Shown here: positions 46,037 to 58,078 of the stretch, piece after piece
Layout: each line of letters starts with the position of its first letter
Numbering within the stretch: the stretch's first letter is position 1
From: Tragulus kanchil
Lineage: Eukaryota > Chordata > Mammalia > Artiodactyla > Tragulidae
NCBI GenBank assembly: GCA_022376925.1
Contig: JAIOJX010000006.1
Coordinates: 56,632,658 to 56,696,657 of the forward strand
Length of the DNA stretch: 64,000 nucleotides
Direction: 5' to 3'
Translations under genes and position numbers: made by a program
The notes under the pieces: model-generated
What the model was told of the DNA's origin: nothing
Databases searched by the model: none
Seen by the model: the letters and a program-made list of their open reading frames with translations, nothing else

Positions 46037-48292
46037 TGTTACTCTTTCCATATCTCTCACCCACTCTTCTCTTCTTTAATAAAACTTTTACTGCATGAGG
46101 CTCTGAGTGACCAAAGTCAAGGTTTTCAAACCCAAAGTGAAATGTTCTCCTTTGGTGGTCAATAATCTGACACTGTTCATGCTAAGCTATCTATAGTCAT
46201 CTATCAATATTGGCTTACAGTATTCTATTTTTGTGATATTTTTGGTTTTGTTATCAGGGTGATACTGGTCTCATAGAATGAGTTTGGAAGTACTGTTTCC
46301 ACTGTAATGATTTGGAATAGTTTCAGAAGAATAGATATTAACTCTTTTCTAAATGTTTGGTAAATTCATCTGTGAAGCCATCTGGTCCTGAATTTGTTTT
46401 TTTGGAAGTTTTTAAATAAGATTCAATTTCAGTACTTGTAATTAATCTGTTCATAGTTTCTATTTCTTCCTGGTTTAGTCTTCAGAGATTGTACCTTTCT
46501 AAGAATTTTTCTATTTCTTCTTCTTCTTCTTTTTTTTTTTTTTCATTTTATTAGTATAGAGTTGCTTGTAGTGGTCTCTTATGGTCCTTTGTTTCTCTGT
46601 GGTGTCAGCTGTAACTTCTATGTTTTCATTTATAATTGTATTGATTTCAGTCATCTGTTTTTTTCTTGATAAGGCTGGCTAAATGTTTATGAGCTTTATC
46701 TTGTCAAAGAACAAGCTCTTGGTTTCATTTATCCCTTATATTTTTCTTCCTCTCTATTTCATTTATTAAAACAATCCAATCCAAAAATGGGCAAAACTTA
46801 TAAATAGACATTTCTCCAAAGAAGACATATAGATGACCAAAAGGCACATAAAAAAATGATCAACACAGCTAATTAGTAAAGAAACACAAATCAGAACTAC
46901 AGTGAGATATATTACCTTGCGTTAGTCAAAATGGATTTCATCAAAATGTCTACAATGAATTTTGGAGAAAATGTGGAGAAAAGGGAGCCCTCCTAAACTC
47001 TTGGCAGGAATGTAAAATGGTATAAACACTATGGAGAAAAGTATGGAGATTCCTTAAAAAACTGAAAAATAGATCTATTATATGGTCCAGAGCTCTTATG
47101 CATATATTTGGAGAAAACCATAACTTGAAAAAAATTCACACACCCCAATGTTCAGTGCAAATTAGCCCTGTTACTCTTTCCATATCTCTCACCCACTCTT
47201 CTCTTCTTTAATAAAACTTTTACTGCATGAGGCTCTGAGTGACCAAAGTCAAGGTTTTCAAACCCAAAGTGAAATGTTCTCCTTTGGTGGTCAATAATCT
47301 GACACTGTTCATGCTAAGCTATCTATAGTCATCTATCAATATTGGCTTACAGTATTCTATTTTTGTGATATTTTTGGTTTTGTTATCAGGGTGATACTGG
47401 TCTCATAGAATGAGTTTGGAAGTACTGTTTCCACTGTAATGATTTGGAATAGTTTCAGAAGAATAGATATTAACTCTTTTCTAAATGTTTGGTAAATTCA
47501 TCTGTGAAGCCATCTGGTCCTGAATTTGTTTTTTTGGAAGTTTTTAAATAAGATTCAATTTCAGTACTTGTAATTAATCTGTTCATAGTTTCTATTTCTT
47601 CCTGGTTTAGTCTTCAGAGATTGTACCTTTCTAAGAATTTTTCTATTTCTTCTTCTTCTTCTTTTTTTTTTTTTTCGTTTTATTAGTATAGAGTTGCTTG
47701 TAGTGGTCTCTTATGGTCCTTTGTTTCTCTGTGGTGTCAGCTGTAACTTCTATGTTTTCATTTATAATTGTATTGATTTCAGTCATCTGTTTTTTTCTTG
47801 ATAAGGCTGGCTAAATGTTTATGAGCTTTATCTTGTCAAAGAACAAGCTCTTGGTTTCATTTATCCCTTATATTTTTCTTCCTCTCTATTTCATTTATTA
47901 AAACAATCCAATCCAAAAATGGGCAAAACTTATAAATAGACATTTCTCCAAAGAAGACATATAGATGACCAAAAGGCACATAAAAAAATGATCAACACAG
48001 CTAATTAGTAAAGAAACACAAATCAGAACTACAGTGAGATATATTACCTTGCGTTAGTCAAAATGGATTTCATCAAAATGTCTACAATGAATTTTGGAGA
48101 AAATGTGGAGAAAAGGGAGCCCTCCTAAACTCTTGGCAGGAATGTAAAATGGTATAAACACTATGGAGAAAAGTATGGAGATTCCTTAAAAAACTGAAAA
48201 ATAGATCTATTATATGGTCCAGAGCTCTTATGCATATATTTGGAGAAAACCATAACTTGAAAAAAATTCACACACCCCAATGTTCAGTGCAA
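46037..48292 (+). repeat. Tandem duplication 17 (about 1.12 kb x 2)
   Basis: Copy A is 46037-47160 and copy B 47169-48292, offset 1132. The 8-base junction is attagccc. Copy A overlaps the end of duplication 16 copy B. A TTC/T-rich tract differs slightly (tttcatttt versus ttcgtttt near 46545/47677). Confidence 0.96.
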
Positions 48293-48850
48293 TAATATTT
48301 CAACAGCCCAGACATAGAAGTAACCAAAATGTGCATTGAACATGAAAGGGTTAAGATGCAGTGTGTTTATACTATGAAATTTCACTGAGCCATTAAAAGA
48401 ATGAAATAACATCATTCACAGAAACATGGATGGGCATAGAGATTATCATACTAAGTAAAATAAACCAGATAAATATAAATATCATATGATATAGATTATA
48501 TATGAAATATAAAAATTATATAAAATATAAAAAATGATACAAATGAACTTACATACAAATACAGAAATAGACTCACAGACAAAAAAAAACAAAAGGGAGA
48601 AAATGAGGGGAGGGATAAATTATGAGTTTCAGATTAACTTATATATAGTACCATATATAAAACAGACATTCAACCATTACCTAAAGTACAGTACAAGCAA
48701 TTATACTCAGTATTTTGTAATAACCTATAAAGGATAAGAAACTGAAAAAAAAAATGTATAGCTTGCTAACTTTGCTGTACACCGAAACTAATAGGATGTT
48801 CTATACTTAAAAAAGAACCTACAAGAATATATTGTACAGCACAGGAAATA
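46776..48850 (+). mobile_element. Old L1, 3' arm of the twin-primed insertion
   Basis: Plus-strand L1 from the C-terminal part of ORF2 (aaaaatgggcaaaacttata, 'gacatttctccaaagaagac', 'gaaacacaaatcagaactac') through the 3' UTR (acctacaagaatatattgta, 'cagcacaggaaatatagtca'). It adjoins the antisense arm at about 46775. The switch of strand without other sequence, with consecutive L1 coordinates, is the signature of twin priming. Confidence 0.78.
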
Positions 48851-50608
48851 TAGTCAATATTTTGTATCTCATATTCCTAGTTTACCTCCCCACTTTCCTT
48901 TCCCTTTGGTATCCAGAAGCCTGTTTTCTATGACGTGAATCTGTTCTGTTTTGTATACAGATTCATTTGTTTTACTTTTCGGATTCCACAATAACATATG
49001 TTTTTCATTGTCTGACTTACTTAACGAAGCATTCTATTCTCTAGGCCCATCCATGCTGCTGCAAATGGCAATATATCATTCTTTTTTATGTCTAAGTAAT
49101 ATTCATATATATGAATAAATATACACATATCACATCTTCTGAAGCCTACTGTTGATTGGCAACTGGGTTATTTCAATGTCTTGGGTATTATAAATAGTGC
49201 TGCTATGAAAATTGAAGTATATTCAGCTTTTTGAAGTAGAGTTTTTGTATTTTCTGGATATATGCATAGGAATAGAATTACTGGACCATATTGTAGCTGT
49301 ATCTTTAAATTTTAAAGAAACTTCCATTCTATTTTCCACTGTGGCTGCAACAACTTGCATTCCCACCAACAGTGTGGGTGTTTTCCTCAATCCTTGATCT
49401 ATCTGGAAACGCTTCCATTCTTCATATCAAAGTTGAGCTGCCACTTTCTCCATGATTCAACAGCCCAGACATAGAAGTAACCAAAATGTGCATTGAACAT
49501 GAAAGGGTTAAGATGCAGTGTGTTTATACTATGAAATTTCACTGAGCCATTAAAAGAATGAAATAACATCATTCACAGAAACATGGATGGGCATAGAGAT
49601 TATCATACTAAGTAAAATAAACCAGATAAATATAAATATCATATGATATAGATTATATATGAAATATAAAAATTATATAAAATATAAAAAATGATACAAA
49701 TGAACTTACATACAAATACAGAAATAGACTCACAGACAAAAAAAAACAAAAGGGAGAAAATGAGGGGAGGGATAAATTATGAGTTTCAGATTAACTTATA
49801 TATAGTACCATATATAAAACAGACATTCAACCATTACCTAAAGTACAGTACAAGCAATTATACTCAGTATTTTGTAATAACCTATAAAGGATAAGAAACT
49901 GAAAAAAAAAATGTATAGCTTGCTAACTTTGCTGTACACCGAAACTAATAGGATGTTCTATACTTAAAAAAGAACCTACAAGAATATATTGTACAGCACA
50001 GGAAATATAGTCAATATTTTGTATCTCATATTCCTAGTTTACCTCCCCACTTTCCTTTCCCTTTGGTATCCAGAAGCCTGTTTTCTATGACGTGAATCTG
50101 TTCTGTTTTGTATACAGATTCATTTGTTTTACTTTTCGGATTCCACAATAACATATGTTTTTCATTGTCTGACTTACTTAACGAAGCATTCTATTCTCTA
50201 GGCCCATCCATGCTGCTGCAAATGGCAATATATCATTCTTTTTTATGTCTAAGTAATATTCATATATATGAATAAATATACACATATCACATCTTCTGAA
50301 GCCTACTGTTGATTGGCAACTGGGTTATTTCAATGTCTTGGGTATTATAAATAGTGCTGCTATGAAAATTGAAGTATATTCAGCTTTTTGAAGTAGAGTT
50401 TTTGTATTTTCTGGATATATGCATAGGAATAGAATTACTGGACCATATTGTAGCTGTATCTTTAAATTTTAAAGAAACTTCCATTCTATTTTCCACTGTG
50501 GCTGCAACAACTTGCATTCCCACCAACAGTGTGGGTGTTTTCCTCAATCCTTGATCTATCTGGAAACGCTTCCATTCTTCATATCAAAGTTGAGCTGCCA
50601 CTTTCTCC
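48299..50608 (+). repeat. Tandem duplication 18 (about 1.15 kb x 2)
   Basis: Copy A is 48299-49451 and copy B 49457-50608, offset 1158 then 1157. Bases at the join (49452-49456) are not in copy B's right flank. The unit spans an L1 3' UTR, an antisense L1 tail and the start of unique DNA. Confidence 0.96.
48880..49395 (-). mobile_element. 5'-truncated old L1, antisense
   Basis: On the minus strand this is the 3' UTR and C-terminal ORF2 of an ancient L1 (plus-strand reading 'cctccccactttcctttccc', 'aggcccatccatgctgctgc', 'cccaccaacagtgtgggtg'). It lies tail-to-tail with the plus-strand L1 to its left. The duplicated copy is 50037-50552. Confidence 0.8.
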
Positions 50609-52034
50609 TAGAAGCCTTTCATTAGGAAGTTTGATATCCCTGGAATGAATTTTTTTTACTGCATTTCCTGTTCCCTAACAGCTACTATACTTTGTTTTAA
50701 TTTTTTTCCATTATTTTCTCTTTTGTGTCTTGCTAAGTTCTGGGGAAAAAAGGATCCATGTTTTACTCACTGTTATACTCCCATTGCCTACTAGAACCTT
50801 TCTACATGTAATAAATATTAAAGCAATATTTACTTTTAAATGCTTATATTTAAATAGAAGTAATATTTCCTTTCAAATATTAAAGCAAAAAATAAATGTA
50901 AAGACTTCTTTTAAAACCTCAGAATATTTTGAATTGGATATTTGAAATATACTTCGTGTTCTTGAAGTATTCCATTTCATAGAAGAGATATCATAAAAAA
51001 TAAAATTAATCAAATAATTATTTGCCTGAAACTTGCCTAAGATAGTCCCCCATTTCCTTTCACTACTTTCTATATCATATTAAAACACACACACACACAC
51101 ACACACACATTAACCAAACAAGCCAAACCAGGTTAAATGCGTATGCTTGAGTAATTGCTCCTGCCCTGTGAGACCACTAAAGGTTGCTTGTGACAAAAAG
51201 TATTTGCATATTGAAATGTGTTACTTTATACTAAAAAATAATATTCTACCATGGCTTCATTTTTATTTCACTAATACACTTAAGTAACTTAAGTAACTTT
51301 TAAAATGGAAGTATTTGGTATAATTTTGTTAATTGTAGGATGTACATGTTCTCCTACATACCTATTCACATAGATTTCATAATATTTTAGTGGGTACTGT
51401 CAATAAGAGGTAGATATTAGCCTCATTTTCATGTGTCTTTGGCTCCTGGTATATAACTCGAACAAGTAATGCTTAGATTATTGAGATGGATGTCTTAAAG
51501 TGTTTTACAAAGTCCATACCATAAACAGTAGGTTTTCATTGATTCTCATTGAAAGGATCAAGGAATATTTCAGAGTACTTTGAACCAAATACTGAAAATT
51601 GGAAGATATTAGTTCATTTTATGAATTTAAAAAGTAGTTGGTGACAGACATTTCTATGTTTAATGATGTGCCTGACTATTCAGTGGCTATCACAATGACA
51701 ACAGCGGTTCCTAGTTTCTTACACTAGATTACTTTGGTCTACCTTTATAGAGCCATGCGTGGACTGGGTAACACTTTCAGGAGGAAAACCCAAATAAAAA
51801 AACAATTGCCCATTAAGATTCCCACTTTTCAATTGGTAGAAAAAGGCAGACCATGGATATAAAGAATTACAAGGACTTTTCATATGATTCTGAAAGTCAT
51901 CAAGAACATTGGATTTGACCAGGTCTGTTTTCTTTATTGTGGTAACCTTGTCTCTTTTCACAGTGACTGGCAAAGAATTAGATGATCAATAAATGTACAT
52001 GTATATAGATAAACTGGTAAAACTTTCCCTAAAT
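50609..52034. other. AT-rich single-copy DNA with an (AC)n microsatellite
   Basis: There is no recognised gene or element. An AC run of about 13 units lies at 51084-51109. 51552-52034 is repeated in duplication 19. Confidence 0.6.
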
Positions 52035-53795
52035 AGATCACAGCCTTGTTGTGTTACAGCATAACTCAATGAAGCTATGATTTCATGCCATGAAAGGTCA
52101 CCCAAGACAATCAAGTCACAGTGAAGAGTTCTGAAAAAAATGTGATCACTGGAGGAGGAATGGCAAACCACTCCAGTAACTGGCTGAGAGAACTCCATGA
52201 ACGGTATGAAAGGCAAAAAAGATATGATACTGGAAGTTGAGCATCACAGGTTGAAAGGTGTTCAGTATGCTATGGAGGCAAAGCAGAGGGTAAATGCTAA
52301 AATTCCAAAAAGAATAAGAGGCTGGGTCAAAACATAAATAATGCTAAGCTGTGGATGTGTCTCATGATGAGAGCAAAATATGATGCTGTAAAAAACAATA
52401 TTGCATAGGAACCTGGAATGTTACATTCATAAATTAAGACAAACTGGATGTGACCAAGCAAGAAATGGCAAGAATGAACATCAGTATCTTAGGAATAAGT
52501 GAAATAAAATAGACAGCAGTGGGTGAATTTTATTTATCAGTTCAGTTCAGTCACTCAGTTATGTCCAACTCTTTGTGACGCCATGGACTACAGCCTGACA
52601 GGCTTCCTGTCCTTCACTATCTCCTGGAGTTTGCTCAACTCATGTCCCTTGACTCAATGATGCCAGACAACCATAAAGGATCAAGGAATATTTCAGAGTA
52701 CTTTGAACCAAATACTGAAAATTGGAAGATATTAGTTCATTTTATGAATTTAAAAAGTAGTTGGTGACAGACATTTCTATGTTTAATGATGTGCCTGACT
52801 ATTCAGTGGCTATCACAATGACAACAGCGGTTCCTAGTTTCTTACACTAGATTACTTTGGTCTACCTTTATAGAGCCATGCGTGGACTGGGTAACACTTT
52901 CAGGAGGAAAACCCAAATAAAAACAATTGCCCATTAAGATTCCCACTTTTCAATTGGTAGAAAAAGGCAGACCATGGATATAAAGAATTACAAGGACTTT
53001 TCATATGATTCTGAAAGTCATCAAGAACATTGGATTTGACCAGGTCTGTTTTCTTTATTGTGGTAACCTTGTCTCTTTTCACAGTGACTGGCAAAGAATT
53101 AGATGATCAATAAATGTACATGTATATAGATAAACTGGTAAAACTTTCCCTAAATAGATCACAGCCTTGTTGTGTTACAGCATAACTCAATGAAGCTATG
53201 ATTTCATGCCATGAAAGGTCACCCAAGACAATCAAGTCACAGTGAAGAGTTCTGAAAAAAATGTGATCACTGGAGGAGGAATGACAAACCACTCCAGTAA
53301 CTGGCTGAGAGAACTCCATGAACGGTATGAAAGGCAAAAAAGATATGATACTGGAAGTTGAGCATCACAGGTTGAAAGGTGTTCAGTATGCTATGGAGGC
53401 AAAGCAGAGGGTAAATGCTAAAATTCCAAAAAGAATAAGAGGCTGGGTCAAAACATAAATAATGCTAAGCTGTGGATGTGTCTCATGATGAGAGCAAAAT
53501 ATGATGCTGTAAAAAACAATATTGCATAGGAACCTGGAATGTTACATTCATAAATTAAGACAAACTGGATGTGACCAAGCAAGAAATGGCAAGAATGAAC
53601 ATCAGTATCTTAGGAATAAGTGAAATAAAATAGACAGCAGTGGGTGAATTTTATTTATCAGTTCAGTTCAGTCACTCAGTTATGTCCAACTCTTTGTGAC
53701 GCCATGGACTACAGCCTGACAGGCTTCCTGTCCTTCACTATCTCCTGGAGTTTGCTCAACTCATGTCCCTTGACTCAATGATGCCAGACAACCAT
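51552..53795 (+). repeat. Tandem duplication 19 (about 1.12 kb x 2)
   Basis: Copy A is 51552-52674 and copy B 52675-53795, offset 1123 then 1121 (two A bases fewer in copy B at about 52920). One substitution is aatggc/aatgac at 52161/53282. The join 'ccataaaggatc' fuses a BovB to unique DNA. Confidence 0.96.
52035..52531 (+). mobile_element. BovB LINE, 5' region fragment
   Basis: Plus-strand BovB 5' region: 'gatcacagccttgttgtg', 'cataactcaatgaagctatg', 'tcactggaggaggaatggca' and the start of the endonuclease frame ('gcataggaacctggaatgt', 'agaatgaacatcagtatct'). It is decayed by stops. It is followed directly by a BovB in the other orientation. The duplicated copy is about 53156-53652. Confidence 0.82.
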
Positions 53796-54168
53796 CTTGT
53801 CCTCTGTTGTCCCCTTCTCGTTTTGCCTTTTATTTTTCCCAGCATCAGGCTCTTGTCCAATGAGTTGTCTCTTTGCATCAGTTGGCCAAATTATTGAAGC
53901 TTCAACTTCAGAATCATTCCTTCAGGGTTGATTTCCTTTAGGATTGACTGGTTTGATCTCTTTACATTCCAAGGGACTCTCAAGAGCTTTCTCCACAGCA
54001 GAACTTCTCCACAGTTCAAAGGCATCAATTCTTTGGTGCTGAGCCTTCTTTATGGTCCAACTCTCACATTCACACATGACTACTAGGAAAACCATAGCCT
54101 TGACTATATGGACAATGGTTGGCAAAGTGATGTCAATGCTTTTGAATGCACTGTCTAGGTTTACCATA
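53659..54168 (-). pseudogene. BovB LINE reverse-transcriptase C-terminal part
   Basis: The 3' end of a BovB is at 53659 (cagttcagttcagtcactca). Going right, the minus strand reads the C-terminal coding region, with the recognisable CECESWTIKKAQHQRIDAFE segment near 54020-54080. BovB encodes an RTE-type endonuclease/reverse transcriptase and mobilises Bov-type SINEs. The frame is interrupted, and past 54170 it is replaced by an LTR piece. Other renderings: 52538-52674 and 54805-55260. Confidence 0.85.
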
Positions 54169-54169
54169 G

Positions 54170-54301
54170 CTGAATAAACTTTCCATTGCATGAAGCTCTG
54201 AGTGACCAAAGCCCAGTCTTTTGGTACTGATATGAATTCTTCTCCTTTGGAGATCAAGAAATCAACACCATTCATGGTAACCCATCCACCGTCATCTATC
54301 A
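54170..54301 (+). mobile_element. ERV LTR fragment (R-U5)
   Basis: From AATAAACTTT to gtcatctatca this matches the right end of the LTR at 44902-45031: gcatgaagctctgagtgacc versus gcatgaggctctgagtgacc, then ttctcctttgg, and the identical terminal gtcatctatca. The 5' part of the LTR is absent where it meets the BovB. The duplicated copy is about 55262-55393. Confidence 0.65.
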
Positions 54302-55793
54302 CCACTGAACAAACTTCAAGCACACTTACTAATAAAGTGGTAATGATGATGTTTGACTGAATAAATGAAAGACTATAGTCAGGAAGTAAGATAATAGCCA
54401 AAATACATCTATTTTCTCCTTTTTAGTGAAATTCCTTATTCTTCCAGTATCCAACTCCATTCAGCTGTTAACACTGATCCAAACACTACTGGATGTTGGT
54501 AGAAAAGAAGAAAGTAAGTTCATATCTCTGGAGCTTGAAGAGTCACGTTGAGTGAATAAAAAGACTAATCAAGAATCAATACTGTGACATTTTTAAATTT
54601 GCATAAGGAAATATCCATTATCATGTGGTTTATAGTTAATATCACTGAAGTTAATATTGATGGTAGAATAAATAAAGTGTTACTGAGTCCAACCTCATAC
54701 TTCTCACCTCACAATAGGCCAAAAAGTTGGGACACAAAGTGTTGGGGCAAGGAATGATGATGACTTTATTCAGAAAGCTGCACAGGCCTCTTGTGACCCA
54801 TACTAGCCTGACAGGCTTCCTGTCCTTCACTATCTCCTGGAGTTTGCTCAACTCATGTCCCTTGACTCAATGATGCCAGACAACCATCTTGTCCTCTGTT
54901 GTCCCCTTCTCGTTTTGCCTTTTATTTTTCCCAGCATCAGGCTCTTGTCCAATGAGTTGTCTCTTTGCATCAGTTGGCCAAATTATTGAAGCTTCAACTT
55001 CAGAATCATTCCTTCAGGGTTGATTTCCTTTAGGATTGACTGGTTTGATCTCTTTACATTCCAAGGGACTCTCAAGAGCTTTCTCCACAGCAGAACTTCT
55101 CCACAGTTCAAAGGCATCAATTCTTTGGTGCTGAGCCTTCTTTATGGTCCAACTCTCACATTCACACATGACTACTAGGAAAACCATAGCCTTGACTATA
55201 TGGACAATGGTTGGCAAAGTGATGTCAATGCTTTTGAATGCACTGTCTAGGTTTACCATAGCTGAATAAACTTTCCATTGCATGAAGCTCTGAGTGACCA
55301 AAGCCCAGTCTTTTGGTACTGATATGAATTCTTCTCCTTTGGAGATCAAGAAATCAACACCATTCATGGTAACCCATCCACCGTCATCTATCACCACTGA
55401 ACAAACTTCAAGCACACTTACTAATAAAGTGGTAATGATGATGTTTGACTGAATAAATGAAAGACTATAGTCAGGGAAGTAAGATAATAGCCAAAATACA
55501 TCTATTTTCTCCTTTTTAGTGAAATTCCTTATTCTTCCAGTATCCAACTCCATTCAGCTGTTAACACTGATCCAAACACTACTGGATGTTGGTAGAAAAG
55601 AAGAAAGTAAGTTCATATCTCTGGAGCTTGAAGAGTCACGTTGAGTGAATAAAAAGACTAATCAAGAATCAATACTGTGACATTTTTAAATTTGCATAAG
55701 GAAATATCCATTATCATGTGGTTTATAGTTAATATCACTGAAGTTAATATTGATGGTAGAATAAATAAAGTGTTACTGAGTCCAACCTCATAC
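54302..55793. other. Single-copy DNA between LTR pieces, partly duplicated
   Basis: 54302-54705 (copied at 55394-55797) shows no gene or known element. The rest of this span is the second rendering of the BovB and LTR pieces through duplication 20. Confidence 0.5.
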
Positions 55794-56098
55794 TTCTCAC
55801 CTCACAATAGGCCAAAAAGTTGGGACACAAAGTGTTGGGGCAAGGAATGATGATGACTTTATTCAGAAAGCTGCAAGTCCAAGAAGATGCTGGACATTAA
55901 TCCTTGAGAACCATCTTGCAGGGTCTGAATGCTAGTTTCTTTTACAGAAAAAAAAGGTGAGAAGGTACAGTAACAAGGCCAATACTTGTAAATATTTCCT
56001 GGTTTCAGGCAGGCTCTGGGAGGGAATGTGTCAATTTCCTTTCATCTGTAGCCACTCAAACATAGGCTGGGTTAGGATGTTTCCTGTGAATTAAACAA
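55773..56098 (-). mobile_element. Probable ERV LTR (minus strand)
   Basis: On the minus strand AATAAAG at about 55863 is followed by a U5-like tract (cattccttgccccaacactt) and a pyrimidine-poor end near 'gaggtgagaagtatgagg'. Upstream lies a U3-like region with 'tcagaccctgcaagatgg'. It resembles ruminant ERV LTRs from memory of their R/U5. The ends and target duplication are not resolved. Parts are repeated at 54693-54782 and 56939-57240. Confidence 0.45.
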
Positions 56099-58078
56099 AA
56101 TGTTTTCTTTTTTTTAATTTTTACTTTTAACATTCATGTATGGGGTCATCTCCATTCAGAATATGGGAGTACATATACTTTAAGCTGTAGGAAACATCCC
56201 ATTGGTGTTTGACTTTTAGCAAAAGCAATAGAATACAAAAAATAAAGTGAAAAATACATTAAGTATGGAATTAGATTTATTATTCCTTATTACAAAATTA
56301 TCCAGAAAATGACAGTTAGTCTTCAAAAAGAACATAGAAAGATAAGAAAGCATCATATAAAATATTAAGTACACCTAGGAAGAACCTAAATGACACTCTA
56401 TTTAGAATCCTTTTTTTCAAACTTGAGATGGGCAAATAACCACTGACTTTCAAATGCCATATAATATACTTTAAAAATACTAGGTTAAAATTTAAATGAA
56501 TTTCTTAATCTTGAAACTTTTTAGAATCTTTAAAGTTTTGGCAAATTCTCTTGTAGTAGGCACTTGGCAAAGTGCCTTCATTTCATTACCAAAATTTTAT
56601 TACTTATGACACTCATGTAACATCACATAAGTTTTACTATAGCTATCCTACAAGATCCATTGTAATGTGGAGGAGCCAACAATTGTCCAAGGATTAACAC
56701 TAAAGATGCTTATTAGAAATAGTTGTGAATCCAGTTGTAGAGACATAGAGCCTTATACGGCAAAAGAAAAGTTTATGACTATTTTTTATTAGTTTTTCCT
56801 CTATAACTAGATCTTTGCAGGAGACTACCTAAACTTGGAAACTTCTTTTCTTGTCAGTTTAAGCAAAGCTACATTGTAATGGCCAACTACAAATCTGTGG
56901 TTGTTGCTATAGTTAAGATATGTTGAACATCTGTGGAATTCTCACCTCACAATAGGCCAAAAGTTGGGACACAAAGTGTTGGGGCAAGGAATGATGATGA
57001 CTTTATTCAGAAAGCTGCAAGTCCAAGAAGATGCTGGACATTAATCCTTGAGAACCATCTTGCAGGGTCTGAATGCTAGTTTCTTTTACAGAAAAAAAAG
57101 GTGAGAAGGTACAGTAACAAGGCCAATACTTGTAAATATTTCCTGGTTTCAGGCAGGCTCTGGGAGGGAATGTGTCAATTTCCTTTCATCTGTAGCCACT
57201 CAAACATAGGCTGGGTTAGGATGTTTCCTGTGAATTAAACAAAATGTTTTCTTTTTTTTAATTTTTACTTTTAACATTCATGTATGGGGTCATCTCCATT
57301 CAGAATATGGGAGTACATATACTTTAAGCTGTAGGAAACATCCCATTGGTGTTTGACTTTTAGCAAAAGCAATAGAATACAAAAAATAAAGTGAAAAATA
57401 CATTAAGTATGGAATTAGATTTATTATTCCTTATTACAAAATTATCCAGAAAATGACAGTTAGTCTTCAAAAAGAACATAGAAAGATAAGAAAGCATCAT
57501 ATAAAATATTAAGTACACCTAGGAAGAACCTAAATGACACTCTATTTAGAATCCTTTTTTTCAAACTTGAGATGGGCAAATAACCACTGACTTTCAAATG
57601 CCATATAATATACTTTAAAAATACTAGGTTAAAATTTAAATGAATTTCTTAATCTTGAAACTTTTTAGAATCTTTAAAGTTTTGGCAAATTCTCTTGTAG
57701 TAGGCACTTGGCAAAGTGCCTTCATTTCATTACCAAAATTTTATTACTTATGACACTCATGTAACATCACATAAGTTTTACTATAGCTATCCTACAAGAT
57801 CCATTGTAATGTGGAGGAGCCAACAATTGTCCAAGGATTAACACTAAAGATGCTTATTAGAAATAGTTGTGAATCCAGTTGTAGAGACATAGAGCCTTAC
57901 ACGGCAAAAGAAAAGTTTATGACTATTTTTATTAGTTTTCCTCTATAACTAGATCTTTGCAGGAGACTACCTAAACTTGGAAACTTCTTTTCTTGTCAGT
58001 TTAAGCAAAGCTACATTGTAATGGCCAACTACAAATCTGTGGTTGTTGCTATAGTTAAGATATGTTGAACACTCTGTG
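55794..58078 (+). repeat. Tandem duplication 21 (about 1.14 kb x 2)
   Basis: Copy A is 55794-56938 and copy B 56939 to about 58078, offset 1145, decreasing by small homopolymer losses (aaaaagttggg/aaaagttggg, tttttt/ttttt). Copy A's last bases (gaacatctgtggaa) are a variant of copy B's flank (gaacactctgtgac). Confidence 0.95.
56100..58069. other. Single-copy AT-rich DNA, partly duplicated
   Basis: No gene or recognised element. 56099-56938 is repeated as 57241-58069, and 57665-58069 is repeated again in duplication 22. Confidence 0.55.

Larger units (their letters stand above)
43907..46255 (+). repeat. Tandem duplication 16 (about 1.17 kb x 2)
   Basis: Copy A is 43907-45080 and copy B 45082-46255, offset 1174. 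One difference is taggctggg versus taggccggg (44361/45535). One copy also has an extra T in the long poly(T) tract. The unit covers nearly the whole LTR plus 50 bases of L1. Confidence 0.96.
39870..46775 (-). mobile_element. Old L1, inverted 5' arm (antisense)
   Basis: The minus strand reads ancient L1 ORF2. The left end is the sequence just after the reverse transcriptase. Then comes the piece near 40522-40731 (FLDWKNQYCQNI, SPIKLSMTFFTELGQKI) and further upstream ORF2 reaching to about 46775. The plus-strand L1 that starts there carries the adjoining 3' part, so the two arms are one twin-primed insertion. It is interrupted by a Bov-tA and by an LTR, and inflated by duplications 14-17. It is strongly decayed. 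Confidence 0.8.
53713..55874 (+). repeat. Tandem duplication 20 (about 1.07 kb x 2)
   Basis: Copy A is 53713-54782 and copy B 54805-55874, offset 1092. The junction 54783-54804 reads cctcttgtgacccatact. This is a recognisably damaged form of ctctttgtgacgccatgg, which lies immediately left of copy A (about 53690-53708). Copy B therefore begins with a noisy reading of its own true upstream flank. Confidence 0.96.

Noticed and set aside
51900..51965. Possible exon with splice acceptor (ttctctttcacag-like)
   Set aside because: A pyrimidine tract with AG occurs by chance often. There is no donor, no conserved frame and no protein similarity that I recognise.
53922..54401. 159-residue minus-strand frame as a novel gene (also 179 residues at 55014-55553)
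   Set aside because: It is a chimera of unique DNA, an LTR R-U5 piece and BovB C-terminal coding sequence. The two versions are the same locus repeated.
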